Shown here: one piece after another, positions 12,397 through 25,000 of the stretch
Layout of the letters: the number at the start of each line of letters is the position of its first letter
Numbering within the stretch: position 1 is the stretch's first letter
Assembly: GCA_964007475.1 (NCBI GenBank)
Contig: CAXFZM010000209.1
Span: 273,001 to 337,000, forward strand
Source: Hybos culiciformis
Lineage: Eukaryota; Arthropoda; Insecta; Diptera; Hybotidae
DNA: 64,000 bases
Direction: 5' to 3'
Notes under the pieces: generated by a model
What the model was told of the DNA's origin: nothing
Seen by the model: the letters and a program-made list of their open reading frames with translations, nothing else
Database searches by the model: none
Position numbers and translations under genes: made by a program

Positions 12397-12889
12397 AGTT
12401 GAGAAAGAAAATTTTACATATTTAGTATGAGAAAATCGCCTTTCGACGGTTTTTAGGCTCTAGCTCAAAAACCAAAAAATATTTTCTAAAACAATTTTTT
12501 TTAGATTAAAATTCATAAAATTATGCTTCTTTTGGCATTTAAAAAATTAAAATCGATGCACTGGTTCCCGAGCTATGAGCTCTCAAAGTTGATAAAGAAA
12601 ATTTTACATATTTAGTATTAGAAAATGGCCTTTCGACGGTTTTTAGGCTCTAGCTCAAAAACCAAAAAATATTTTATAAAACAATTTTTTTTAGATTAAA
12701 ATTCATAGAATTACGTTTCTTTTGGCATTTAAAAAATTAAAATCGATGCACTGGTTCGCGAGCTATGAGCTCTCAAAGTTGGGAAAGAAAATTTTACATA
12801 TTTAGTATGAAAAAATCGCCTTTCGACGGTTTTTAGGCTCTAGTTCAAAAACCAAAAAATATTTTATAAAACAATTTTTTTTAGATTAA

Positions 12890-12900
12890 AATTCATTTAA
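12890..12900. repeat. 22-bp deletion junction, H1 copy b
   Basis: Duplicate of the junction at 11081-11092, carried along in the 11451-13259 segment. Confidence 0.85.
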
Positions 12901-15900
12901 AAAATTAAAATCGATGCACTGGTTCGCGAGCTATGAGCTCTCAAAGTTGAGAAAGAATATTTTACATATTTAGTATGAGAAAATCGCCTTTCGACGGTTT
13001 TTAGGCTCTAGCTCAAAAACCAAAAATATTTTATAAAAGAATTTTTTTTTTAGATTAAAATTCATAAAATTACGCTTCTTTTGGCATTTAAAAAATTAAA
13101 ATCGATGCACTGGTTCGCGAGCTATGAGCTCTCAAAGTTGGGAAAGAAAATTTTACATATTTAGTATGAAAAAATCGCCTTTCGACGGTTTTTAGGCTCT
13201 AGTTCAAAAACAAAAAAATATTTTATAAAACAATTTTTTTTAGATTAAAATTCATAAAATTACGCTTCTTTTGGCATTTAAAAAATTAAAATCGATATAC
13301 TGGTTCGCGAGCTATGAGCTCTCAAAGTTGAGAAAGAAAATTTTACATATTTAGTATGAAAAAATCGCCTTTCGACGGTTTTTAGGCTCTAGCTCAAAAA
13401 CCAAAAAATATTTTATAAAATTACGCTTCTTTTGGCATTTAAAAAATTAAAATCGATGCACTGGTTCGCGAGCTATGAGCTCTCAAAGTTGAGAAAGACA
13501 ATTTTACATATTTAGTATGAAAAAATCGCCTTTGGACGGTTTTTAGGCTCTAGCTCAAAAACCAAAAAACATATTTTAATACAATTTTTTTTCAGATTAA
13601 AATTCATAAAATTACGCTTCTTTTGGCATTTAAAAATTAAAGCCGATGCACTGGTTCGCGAGCTATGAGCTCTCAAAGTTGAGAAAGAAAATTTTACATA
13701 TTTAGTATGAAAAAATCGCCTTTCGACGGTTTTTAGGCTCTAGCTCAAAAACCAAAAAATATTTTATAAAACAATTTTTTTTAGATTAAAATTCATAAAA
13801 TTACGCTTCTTTTGGCATTTAAAAAATTAAAATCGATGCACTGGTTCGCGAGCTATGAGCTCTCAAAGTTGAGAAAGAAAATTTTACATATTTAGTATGA
13901 AAAAATCGCCTTTCGACGGTTTTTAAGCTCTAGCTCAAAAACCAAAAAATATTTTATAAAACAATTTTTTTTAGATTAAAATTCATAAAATTACGCTTCT
14001 TTTGGCATTTAAAAAATTAAAATCGATGCACTGGTTCGCGCGCTATGAGCTCTCAAAGTTGAGAAAGACAATTTTACATATTTAGTATGAAAAAATCGCC
14101 TTTGGACGGTTTTTAGGCTCTAGCTCAAAAACCAAAAAATATTTTCTAAAACAATTTTTTTTTAGATTAAAATTCATAAAATTACGCTTCTTTTGGCATT
14201 TAAAAATTAAAATCGATGCACTGGTTCGCGAGCTATGAGCTCTCAAAGTTGAGAAAGAAAATTTTACATATTTAGTATGAAAAAATCGCCTTTCGACGGT
14301 TTTTAGGCTCTAGCTCAAAAACCAAAAAATATTTTATAAAGCAATTTTTTTTAGATTAAAATTCATAAAATTACGCTTCTTTTGGCATTTAAAAAATTAA
14401 AATCGATGCACTGGTTCGCGAGCTATGAGCTCTCAAAGTTGAGTAAGAAAATTTTACTTTTTTAGTATGAAAAAATCGCCTTTCGACGGTTTTCAGGCTC
14501 TAGCTCAAAAACCAAAAAATATTTTATAAAACAATTTTTTTTTAGATTAAAATTCATAAAATTACGCTTCTTTTGGCATTTAAAAAATTAAAATCGATGC
14601 ACTGATTCGCGAGCTATGAGCTCTCAAAGTTGAGAAAGAAAATTTTACATATTTAGTATGAAAAAATCGCCTTTCGACGGTTTTTAGGCTCTAGCTCAAA
14701 AACCAAAAAATATTTTATAAAACAATTTTTTTTAGATTAAAATTCATAAAATTACGCTTCTTTTGGCATTTAAAAAATTAAAATCGAGGCACTGATTCGC
14801 GAGCTATGAGCTCTCAAAGTTGAGAAAGAAAATTTTACATATTTAGCATGAAAAAATCGCCTTTCGACGGTTTTTAGGCTCTAGCTCAAAAACCAAAAAA
14901 TATTTTCTAAAACAATTTTTTTTTAGATTAAAATTCATAAAATTACGCTTCTTTTGGCATTTAAAAAATTAAAATCGATGCACTGGTTCGCGAGCTATGA
15001 GCTCTCAAAGTTGAGAAAGAAAATTTTACATATTTAGTATGAAAAAATCACCTTTCGACGGTTTTTAGGCTCTATCTCAAAAACCAAAAAATATTTTCTA
15101 AAACAATTTTTTTTTAGATTAAAATTCATAAAATTACGCTTTTTTTGGCATTTAAAAAATTAAAATCGATGCACTGGTTCGCGAGCTATGAGCTCTCAAA
15201 GTTGAGAACGAAAATTTTACATATTTAGTACGAAAAATCGCCTTTCGACGGTTTTTAGGCTCTAGCTCAAAAACCAAAAAATATTTTCTAAAACAATTTT
15301 TTTTAGATTAAAATTCATAAAATTGCGCTTCTTTTGGCATTTAAAAATTAAAATCGATGCACTGGTTCGCGAGCTATGAGCTCTCAAAGTTGAGAAAGAA
15401 AATTTAACATATTTAGTATGAAAAAATCGCCTTTCGACGGTTTTTAGGCTCTAGCTCAAAAACCAAAAAATATTTTATAAAACAATTTTTTTTAGATTAA
15501 AATTCATAAAATTACGCTTCTTTTGGCATTTAAAAAATTAAAATCGATGCACTGGTTCGCGAGCTATGAGCTCTCAAAGTTGAGAAAGAAAATTTTACAT
15601 ATTTAGTATGAAAAAATCGCCTTTCGACGGTTTTTAGGCTCTAGCTCAAAAACCAAAAAATATTTTATAAAACAATTTTTTTTAGATTAAAATTCATAAA
15701 ATTACGCTTCTTTTGGCATTTAAAAAATTAAAATCGATGCACTGGTTCGCGAGCTATGAGCTCTCAAAGTTGAGAAAGAAAATTTAACATATTTAGTATG
15801 AAAAAATCGCCTGTCGACGGTTTTTAGGCTCTAGCTGAAAAACCAAAAAATATTTTATAAAACAATTTTTTTTTAGATTAAAATTCATAAAATTACGCTT

Positions 15901-16266
15901 CTTTTGGCATTTAAAAAATTAAAATCGATGCACTGATTCGCGAGCTATGAGCTCTCAAAGTTGAGAAAGAAAATTTTACATATTTAGTATGAAAAAATCG
16001 CCTTTCGACGGTTTTTAGCCTCTAGCTCAAAAACCAAAAAATATTTTCTAAAACAATTTTTTTTTAGATTAAAATTCATAAAATTACGCTTCTTTTGGCA
16101 TTTAAAATCGATGCACTGGTTCGCGAGCTATGAGCTCTCAAAGTTGAGAAAGAAACTTTTACATATTTAGTACGAAAAAATTGCCTTTCGACGGTTTTTA
16201 GGCTCTAGCTCAAAAACCAAAAAATATTTTCTAAAACAATTTTTTTTTAGATTAAAATTCATAAAA

Positions 16267-16415
16267 TTACGCTTGTTTTGGCATTTAAAAAATTAAAATC
16301 GATGCACTTGTTCGCGAGCTATGAGCTCTCAAAGTTCGACGGTTTTTAGGCTCTAGCTCATAAACCAAAAAACATATTTTAAAACAATTTTTTTTTTAGA
16401 TTAAAATTCATAAAA
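16267..16415. repeat. 149-bp monomer with 43-bp central deletion (H2)
   Basis: AAAGTT joins CGACGG. The lost 43 bp run from GAGAAAG to CCTTT and include the right arm of the TTGAGA dyad and AAAATTTT. A two-base TT repeat lies at the ends of the lost segment. The only other copy is 53856-54004 in H5, which ties H2 and H5 together. Confidence 0.9.
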
Positions 16416-17659
16416 TTACGCCTCTTTTGGCATTTAGAAAATTAAAATCGATGCACTGATTCGCGAGCTATGAGCTCTTAAAGTTGAGAAAGAAAATTTT
16501 ACATATTTAGTATGAAAAAACATCCTTTCGACGGTTTTTAGGCTCTAGCTCAAAAACCAAAAAATATTTTCTAAAACAATTTTTTTTAGATTAAAATTCA
16601 TAAAATTACGCTTCTTTTGGCATTTAAAAAATTAAAATCGATACACTGGTTCGCGAGCTATGAGCTCTCAAAGTTTAGAAAGAAAATTTTACATATTTAG
16701 TATGAAAAAATCGCCTTTCGACGGTTTTAAGGCTCCAGCTCAAAAACCAAAAAATATTTTATAAAACAATTTTTTTTTAGATTAAAATTCATAAAATTAC
16801 GCTTCTTTTGGCATTTAAAAAATTAAAATCGATGCACTGGTTCGCGAGCTATGAGCTCTCAAAGTTGAGAAAGACAATTTTACATATTTAGTATGAAAAA
16901 ATCGCCTTTGGACGGTTTTTAGGCTCTAGCTCAAAAACCAAAAAACATATTTTAATACAATTTTTTTCCAGATTAAAATTCATAAAATTACGCTTCTTTT
17001 GGCATTTAAAAATTAAAGCCGATGCACTGGTTCGCGAGCTATGAGCTCTCAAAGTTGAGAAAGAAAATTTTACATATTTAGTATGAAAAAATCGCCTTTC
17101 GACGGTTTTTAGGCTCTAGCTCAAAAACCAAAAAATATTTTATAAAGCAATTTTTTTTAGATTAAAATTCATAAAATTACGCTTCTTTTGGCATTTAAAA
17201 AATTAAAATCGATGCACTGGTTCGCGAGCTATGAGCTCTCAAAGTTGAGAAAGAAAATTTTACATATTTAGTATGAAAAAATCGCCTTTCGACGGTTTTT
17301 AAGCTCTAGCTCAAAAACCAAAAAATATTTGCTAAAACAATTTTTTTTTAGATTAAAATACATAAAATTACGCTTCTTTTGGCATTTAAAAAATTAAAAT
17401 CGATGCACTGGTTCGCGAGCTATGAGCTCTCAAAGTTGAGAAAGAAAATTTTACATATTTAGTATGAAAAAATCGCCTTTCGACGGTTTTTAGGCTCTAG
17501 CTCAAAAACCAAAAAATATTTTCTAAAACAATTTTTTTTTAGATTAAAATTCATAAAATTACTTTTCTCTTGGCATTTAAAAAATTAAAATCGATGCACT
17601 GGTTCGCGAGCTATGAGCTCTCAAATTTGAGAAAGAAAATTTTAAATATTTAGTATGAA

Positions 17660-17690
17660 AAAATCGCCTTTCGACTCTAGCTCAAAAACC
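17660..17690. repeat. 11-bp deletion junction GACTCTAG (class of six)
   Basis: TTTCGACTCTAGCTC replaces the normal spelling with GGTTTTTAGGC removed. Junctions lie near 17672, 18043, 19936, 42819, 55261 and 56391. Those at 18043, 19936, 42819 and 56391 are followed by a monomer end with TTTTTTGGATT instead of TTTTTTAGATT, so they form one family. Those at 17672 and 55261 are followed by TTTTGTTTTAG and are a second family. Confidence 0.8.
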
Positions 17691-18299
17691 AAAAACTATT
17701 TTCTAAAACAATTTTGTTTTAGATTAAAATTCATAAAATTACGCTTCTTTTGGCATTTAAAAAATTAAAATCGATGCACTTGTTCGCGAGCTATGAGCTC
17801 TCAAAGTTGAGAAAGAAAATTTTACATATTTAGTATGAAAAAATCGCCTTTCAACGGTTTTTAGGCTCTAGCTCAAAAACCAAAAAATATTTTCTAAAAC
17901 AATTTTTTTTAGATTAAAATTCATAAAATTACGCTTCTTTTGGCATTGAAAAAATTAAAATCGATGCACTGGTTCGTGAGCTATGAGCTCTCAAAGTTGA
18001 GAAAGAAAATTTTACATATTTAGTATGAAAAAATCGCCTTTCGACTCTAGCTCAAAAACCAAAAAATATTTTCTAAAACAATTTTTTTTTTGGATTAAAA
18101 TTCATAAAATTACGCTTCTTTTGGCATTTAAAAAATCAAAATCGATTCACTGGTTCGCGAGCTATGAGCTCTCAAAGTTGAGAAAGAAAATTTTACATAT
18201 TTAGTATGGAAAAATCGCCTTTCGACGGTTTTTAGGCTCTAGCTCAAAAACCAAAAAATATTTTCTAAAACAATTTTTTTGAGATTAAAATTCATAAAA

Positions 18300-20760
18300 T
18301 TACGCTTCTTTTGGCATTTAAAAAATTAAAATCGATGCACTGGTTCGCGAGCTATGAGCTCTCAAAGTTGAGAAAGAAAATTTTACATATTTGTATGAAA
18401 AAATCGCCTTTCGACGGTTTTTAGGCTCTAGCTCAAAAACCAAAAAATATTTTCTAAAACAATTTTTTTTAGATTAAAATTCACAAAATTACGCTTCTTT
18501 TGGCATTTAAAAAATTAAAATCGATGCACTGGTTCGCGAGCTATGAGCTCTCAAAGTTGAGGAAGAAAATTTTACATATTTAGTATGGAAAAATCGCCTT
18601 TCGACGGTTTTTAGGCTCTAGCTCAAAAACCAAAAAATATTTTCTAAAACAATTTTTTTTTAGATTAAAATTCATAAAATTACGCTTCTTTTGGCATTTA
18701 AAAATTAAAGTCGATGCACTGGTTCGCGAGCTATGAGCTCTCAAAGTTGAGAAAGAAAATTTTACATATTTAGTATGAAAAAATCGCCTTTCGACGGTTT
18801 TTAGGCTCTATCTGAAAAACCAAAAAAATAGTTTCTAAAACAATTTTTTTTAGATTAAAATTCATAAAATTACGCTTCTTTTGGCATTTAAAAAATTAAA
18901 ATCGATGCACTGGTTCGCGAGCTATGAGCTCTCAAAGTTGAGGAAGAAAATTTTACATATTTAGTATGGAAAAATCGCCTTTCGACGGTTTTTAGGCTCT
19001 AGCTAAAAAACGAAAAAATATTTTCTAAAACAATTTTTTTTTAGATTAAAATTCATAAAATTACGCTTCTTTTTGCATTTAAAAAATTAAAATCGATGCA
19101 CTGGTTCGTGAGCTATGGGCTCTCAAAGTTGAGAAAAAAAATTTTACATATTTAGTATGAAAAAATCGCCTTTAGACGGTTTTTAGGCTCTATCTGAAAA
19201 ACCAAAAAATATTTTCTAAAACAATTTTTTTTAGATTAAAATTCATAAAATTACGCTTCTTTTGGCATTTAAAAAATTAAAATCGATGCACTGGTTCGCG
19301 AGCTATGAGCTCTCAAAGTTGAGAAAGAAAATTTTACATATTTGTATGAAAAAATCGCCTTTCGACGGTTTTTAGGCTCTAGCTCAAAAACCAAAAAATA
19401 TTTTCTAAAACAATTTTTTTTAGATTAAAATTCACAAAATTACGCTTCTTTTGGCATTTAAAAAATTAAAATCGATGCACTGGTTCGCGAGCTATGAGCT
19501 CTCAAAGTTGAGGAAGAAAATTTTACATATTTAGTATGGAAAAATCGCCTTTCGACGGTTTTTAGGCTCTAGCTCAAAAACCAAAAAATATTTTCTAAAA
19601 CAATTTTTTTTTAGATTAAAATTCATAAAATTACGCTTCTTTTGGCATTTAAAAATTAAAGTCGATGCACTGGTTCGCGAGCTATGAGCTCTCAAAGTTG
19701 AGAAAGAAAATTTTACATATTTAGTATGAAAAAATCGCCTTTCGACGGTTTTTAGGCTCTATCTGAAAAACCAAAAAAATAGTTTCTAAAACAATTTTTT
19801 TTAGATTAAAATTCATAAAATTACGCTTCTTTTGGTATTTAAAAAATTAAAATCGTTGCACTGGTTCGCGAGCTATGAGCTCTCAAAGTTGAGAAAGAAA
19901 ATTTTACATATTTAGTATGAAAAAATCGCCTTTCGACTCTAGCTCAAAAACCAAAAAATATTTTCTAAAACAATTTTTTTTTTGGATTAAAATTCATAAA
20001 ATTACGCTTCTTTTGGCATTTAAAAAATCAAAATCGATTCACTGGTTCGCGAGCTATGAGCTCTCAAAGTTGAGAAAGAAAATTTTACATATTTAGTATG
20101 GAAAAATCGCCTTTCGACGGTTTTTAGGCTCTAGCTCAAAAACCAAAAAATATTTTCTAAAACAATTTTTTTGAGATTAAAATTCATAAAATTACGCTTC
20201 TTTTGGCATTTAAAAAATTAAAATCGATGCACTGGTTCGCGAGCTATGAGCTCTCAAAGTTGAGAAAGAAAATTTTACATATTTAGTATGAAAAAATCGC
20301 CTTGCGACGGTTTTTAGGCTCTAGCTCAAAAACCAAAAAACATATTTTAAAACAATTTTTTTCAGATTAAAATTCATAAAATTACGCTTCTTTTGGCATT
20401 TAAAAATTAAAGTCGATGCACTGGTTCGCGAGCTATGAGCTCTCAAAGTTGAGAAAGAAAATTTTACATATTTAGTATGAAAAAATCGCCTTTCGACGGT
20501 TTTTAGGCTCTATCTGAAAAACCAAAAAAATAGTTTCTAAAACAATTTTTTTTAGATTAAAATTCATAAAATTACGCTTCTTTTGGTATTTAAAAAATTA
20601 AAATCGTTGCACTGGTTCGCGAGCTATGAGCTCTCAAAGTTGAGAAAGAAAATTTTACATATTTAGTATGAAAAAATCGCCTTTCGACGGTTTTTAGGCT
20701 CTAGCTCAAAAACCAAAAAATATTTTCTAAAACAATTTTTTTTAGATTAAAATTCACAAA
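18300..20760. repeat. Local expansion in H2 (951-bp and 751-bp steps)
   Basis: The monomer with AAAGTCGATG and TATCTGAAA occurs at 18680, 19631 and 20382, spaced 951 and 751 bp. The TTTGTATG monomer occurs twice, at 18300 and 19251. The TTTTGGTATT/ATCGTTGC monomer occurs at 19821 and 20572. H5 has each of these once. Together with an extra monomer this accounts for H2 being about 1.16 kb longer than H5 between the GATACAC and GCACC markers. Confidence 0.75.
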
Positions 20761-21891
20761 ATTACGCTTCTTTTGGCATTTAAAAAATCAAAATCGATTC
20801 ACTGGTTCGCGAGCTATGAGCTCTCAAAGTTGAGAAAGAAAATTTTACATATTTAGTATGAAAAAATCGCCTTTCGACGGTTTTTAGGCTCTAGCTCAAA
20901 AACCAAAAAATATTTTCTAAAACAATTTTTTTTTAGATTAAAATTCATAAAATTACGCTTCTTTTGGCATTTAAAAAATTAAAATCGATGCACTGGTTCG
21001 CGAGCTATGAGCTCTCAAAGTTGAGAAAGAAAATTTTACATATTTAGTATGAAAAAATCGCCTGTCGACGGTTTTTAGGCTCTAGCTAAAAAACCAAAAA
21101 ATATTTTCTAAAACAATTTTTTTTTAGATTAAAATTCATAAAATTATGCTTCTTTTGGCGTTAAAAAAATTAAAATCGATGCACTGGTTCGCGAGCTATG
21201 AGCTCTCAAAGTTGAGAAAGAAAATTTTACTTTTTTAGTATGAAAAAATCGCCTTTCGACGGTTTTTAGGCTCTAGCTCAAAAACCAAAAAATATTTTAT
21301 AAAACAATTTTTTTTAGATTAAAATTCATAAAATTACGCTTCTTTTGGCATTTAAAAAATTAAAATCGATGCTTGGTTCGCGAGATATGAGCTCACAAAG
21401 TTGAGAAAGAAAATTTTACATATTTAGTATGAAAAAATCGCCTTTCGACGGTTTTTAGGCTCTAGCTAAAAAACCAAAAAATATTTTCTAAAACAATTTT
21501 TTTTTAGATTAAAATTCATAAAATTATGCTTCTTTTGGCGTTAAAAAAATTAAAATCGATGCACTGGTTCGCGAGCTATGAGCTCTCAAAGTTGAGAAAG
21601 AAAATTTTACTTTTTTAGTATGAGAAAATCGCCTTTCGACGATTTTTAGGCTCTAGCTCAAAAACCAAAAAATATTTTATAAAACAATTTTTTTAGATTA
21701 AAATTCATAAAATTACGCACCTTTTGGCATTTAAAAAATTAAAATCGATGCACTGGTTCGCGAGCTATGAGCTCTCAAAGTTGAGAAAGAAAATTTTACA
21801 TATTTAGTATGAAAAAATCGCCTTTCGACGGTTTTTAGGCTCTAGCTCAAAAACCAAAAAATATTTTATAAAACAATTTTTTTTTAGATTA

Positions 21892-22080
21892 AAATTCATA
21901 ATGGCTTTTAAAAAACTAAAATCGATGCACTGGTTCGCGAGCTATGAGGTCTCAAAATTGAAAAAGAAAATTTTACATATTTAGTATGAAAAAATCGCCT
22001 TTCGACGGTTTTTAGGCTCTAGCTCAAAAACCAAAAAATATTTTATAAAACAATTTTTTTTTAGATTAAAATTCATAAAA
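21892..22080. repeat. Shifted ATGGC monomer, extra copy in H2
   Basis: AATTCATAATGGCTTTTA replaces the usual anchor (14 bp lost). The monomer also has AAACTAAAATCG, GAGGTCTC and AAATTGAAAAAG. It occurs at 21901, 22840 and 59091. In H5 it appears once, four monomers after ATCAATGC. In H2 it appears there (22840) and also between GCACC and ATCAATGC, 939 bp upstream, as an apparent insertion or conversion. Confidence 0.8.
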
Positions 22081-25000
22081 TTACGCTTCTTTTGGCATTT
22101 AAAAAATTAAAATCAATGCACTGGTTCGCGAGCTATGAGCTCTCAAAGTTGAGAAAGAAAATTTTACATATTTAGTATGAAAAAATCACCTTTCGACGGT
22201 TTTTAGGCTCTAGCTCAAAAAGCAAAAAATATTTTCTAAAACAATTTTTTTTAGATTAAAATTCATAAAATTACGCTTCTTCTGGTATTTAAAAAATTAA
22301 AATCGATGCACTGGTTCGCGAGCTATGAGCTCTAAAAGTTGAGAAAGAAAATTTTACATATTTAGTACGAAAAAATCGCTTTCGACGGTTTTTAGGCTCT
22401 AGCTCAAAAACCAAAAAATATTTTCTAAAACAATTTTTTTATAGATTAAAATTCATAAAATTACGCTTCTTTTGGCATTTAAAAAATTAAAATCGATGCA
22501 CTGGTTCGCGAGCTATGAGCTCTCAAAGTTGAGAAAGAAAATTTTACATATTTAGTATGAAAAAATCGCCTTTCGACGGTTTTTAGGCTCTAGCTCAAAA
22601 ACCAAAAAATATTTTCTAAAACAATTTTTTTTTAGATTAAAATTCATAAAATTACGCTTCTTTTGGCATTTAAAAAATTAAAATCGATGCACTGGTTCGC
22701 GAGCTATGAGCTCTCAAAGTTGAGAAAGAAAATTTTACATATTTAGTATGAAAAAATCGCCTTTCGACGGTTTTTAGGCTCTAGCTCAAAAACCAAAAAA
22801 TATTTTATAAAACAATTTTTTTTTAGATTAAAATTCATAATGGCTTTTAAAAAACTAAAATCGATGCACTGGTTCGCGAGCTATGAGGTCTCAAAATTGA
22901 AAAAGAAAATTTTACATATTTAGTATGAAAAAATCGCCTTTCGACGGTTTTTAGGCTCTAGCTCAAAAACCAAAAAATATTTTATAAAACAATTTTTTTT
23001 AGATTAAAATTCATAAAATTACGCTTCTTTTGGCATTTAAAAAATTAAAATCGATGCATTGGTTCGCGAGCTATGAGCTCTCAAAGTTGAGAAAGAAAAT
23101 TTTACATATTTAGTATGAGAAAATCGTCTTTCGACGGTTTTTAGGCTCTAGCTCAAAAACCAAAAAATATTTTCTAAAACAATTTTTTTTAGATTAAAAT
23201 TCATAAAATTATGCTTCTTTTGGCATTTAAAAAATTAAAATCGATGCACTGGTTCCCGAGCTATGAGCTCTCAAAGTTGAGAAAGAAAATTTTACATATT
23301 TAGTATTAGAAAATGGCCTTTCGAAGGTTTTTAGGCTCTAGCTCAAAAACCAAAAAATATTTTATAAAACAATTTTTTTTAGATTAAAATTCATAGAATT
23401 ACGCTTCTTTTGGCATTTAAAAAATTAAAATCGATGCACTGGTTCGCGAGCTATGAGCTCTCAAACTTGAGAAAGAAAATTTTACATATTTAGTATGAGA
23501 AAATCGCCTTTCGACGGTTTTTAGGCTCTAGTTCAAAAACCAAAAAATATTTTATAAAACAATTTTTTTTAGATTAAAATTCATAAAATTACGCTTCTTT
23601 TGGCATTTAAAAAATTAAAATCGATGTACTGGTTCGCTAGCTATGAGCTCTCAAAGTTGAGAAAGAAAATTTTACATATTTAGTATGAGAAAATCGCCTT
23701 TCGACGGTTTTTAGGCTCTAGATCAAAAACCAAAAAATATTTTATAAAACAATTTTTTTTAGATTAAAATTCATAAAACTACGCTTCTTTTGTCATTTAA
23801 AAAATTAAAATCGATGCACTGGTTCGCGAGCTATGAGCTCTCAAAGTTGGGAAAGAAAATTTTACATATTTAGTATGAGAAAATCGCCTTTCGACGGTTT
23901 TTAGGATCTAGCTCAAAAACCAAAAAATATTTTATAAAAAAATTTTTTTTTAGATTAAAATTCATAAAATTACGCTTCGTTTGGCATTTAAAAAATTAAA
24001 TCGATGCACTGGTTCGCGAGCTATGAGCTCTCAAAGTTGAGAAAGAAAATTTTACATATTTAGTATGAGAAAATCGCCTTTCGACGGTTTTTAGGCTCTA
24101 ACTCAAAAACCAAAAAATATTTTATAAAACAATTTTTTTTTAGATTAAAATTCATAAAATTACGCTTCTTTTGGCATTTAAAAAATTAAAATCGATGCAC
24201 TGGTTCGCGAGCTATGAGCTCTCAAAGTTGGGAAAGAAAATTTTACATATTTAGTATGAAAAAATCGCCTTTCGACGGTTTTTAGGCTCTAGCTCAAAAA
24301 CCAAAAAATATTTTATAAAACAATTTTTTTTTAGATTAAAATTCATAAAATTACGCTTCTTTTGTCATTTAAAAAATTAAAATCGATGCACTGGTTCGCG
24401 AGCTATGAGCTCTCAAAGTTGAGAAAGAAAATTTTACATATTTAGTATGAAAAAATCGCCTTTCGACGGTTTTTAGGCTCTAGCTCAAAAACCAAAAAAT
24501 ATTTCATAAAACAATTTTTTTTAGATTAAAATTCATAGAATTACGCTTCTTTTGGCATTTAAAAAATTAAAATCGATGCACTGGTTCGCGAGCTATGAGC
24601 TCTCAAAGTTGAGAAAGAAAATTTTACATATTTAGTATGAGAAAATCGCCTTTCGACGGTTTTTAGGCTCTAGCTCAAAAACCAAAAAATATTTTATAAA
24701 ACAATTTTTTTTTAGATTAAAATTCATAAAATTACGCTTCTTTTGGCATTTAAAAAATTAAAATCGATGCACTGGTTAGCGAGCTATGAGCTCTCAAAGT
24801 TGGGAAAGAAAATTTTACATATTTAGTATGAAAAAATCGCCTTTCGACGGTTTTTAGGCTCTAGTTCAAAAACCAAAAAATATTTTATAAAACAATTTTT
24901 TTTAGATTAAAATTCATAAAATTACGCTTCTTTTGGCATTTAAAAAATTAAAATCGATGCACTGGTTCTCGAGCTATGAGCTCTCAAAGTTGAGAAAGAA

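Larger units (their letters stand above)
1..13259. repeat. HOR copy H1
   Basis: Marker order: 161-bp monomer at 1; 177-bp monomers at 541 and 2240; GAGTAAG monomers at 1098 and 2797; GTGAG pair near 3970 and 4170; GCACC monomer at 6412; 180-bp monomer at 8839; 171-bp monomer at 9400. A rearranged 1.8-kb segment from 11451 follows. H1 alone has the 1,699-bp block in tandem (541-3938) and the scar cluster at 6.6-6.75 kb. Features shared only with H4 are CATATTAAGACGG in the 171-bp monomer, GTATAAG near 7411 and a single GAACATTTT monomer before the 180-bp marker. Confidence 0.8.
11451..13259. repeat. Rearranged 1,809-bp segment private to H1
   Basis: It begins with a 161-bp GATACAC monomer and a GGACGG monomer, copies of HOR-start material. 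It then returns at 11803 to a reshuffled version of 10142-11450: CTTCTTTGGC fused with CGACTG, AAAGAAATT, ATCCATGC, a truncated monomer at about 12386, TTCCCGAG, ACGTTTC, and the 22-bp deletion at about 12893. H4 has no equivalent; its comparable region runs straight into the next HOR at 50850. Confidence 0.8.
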
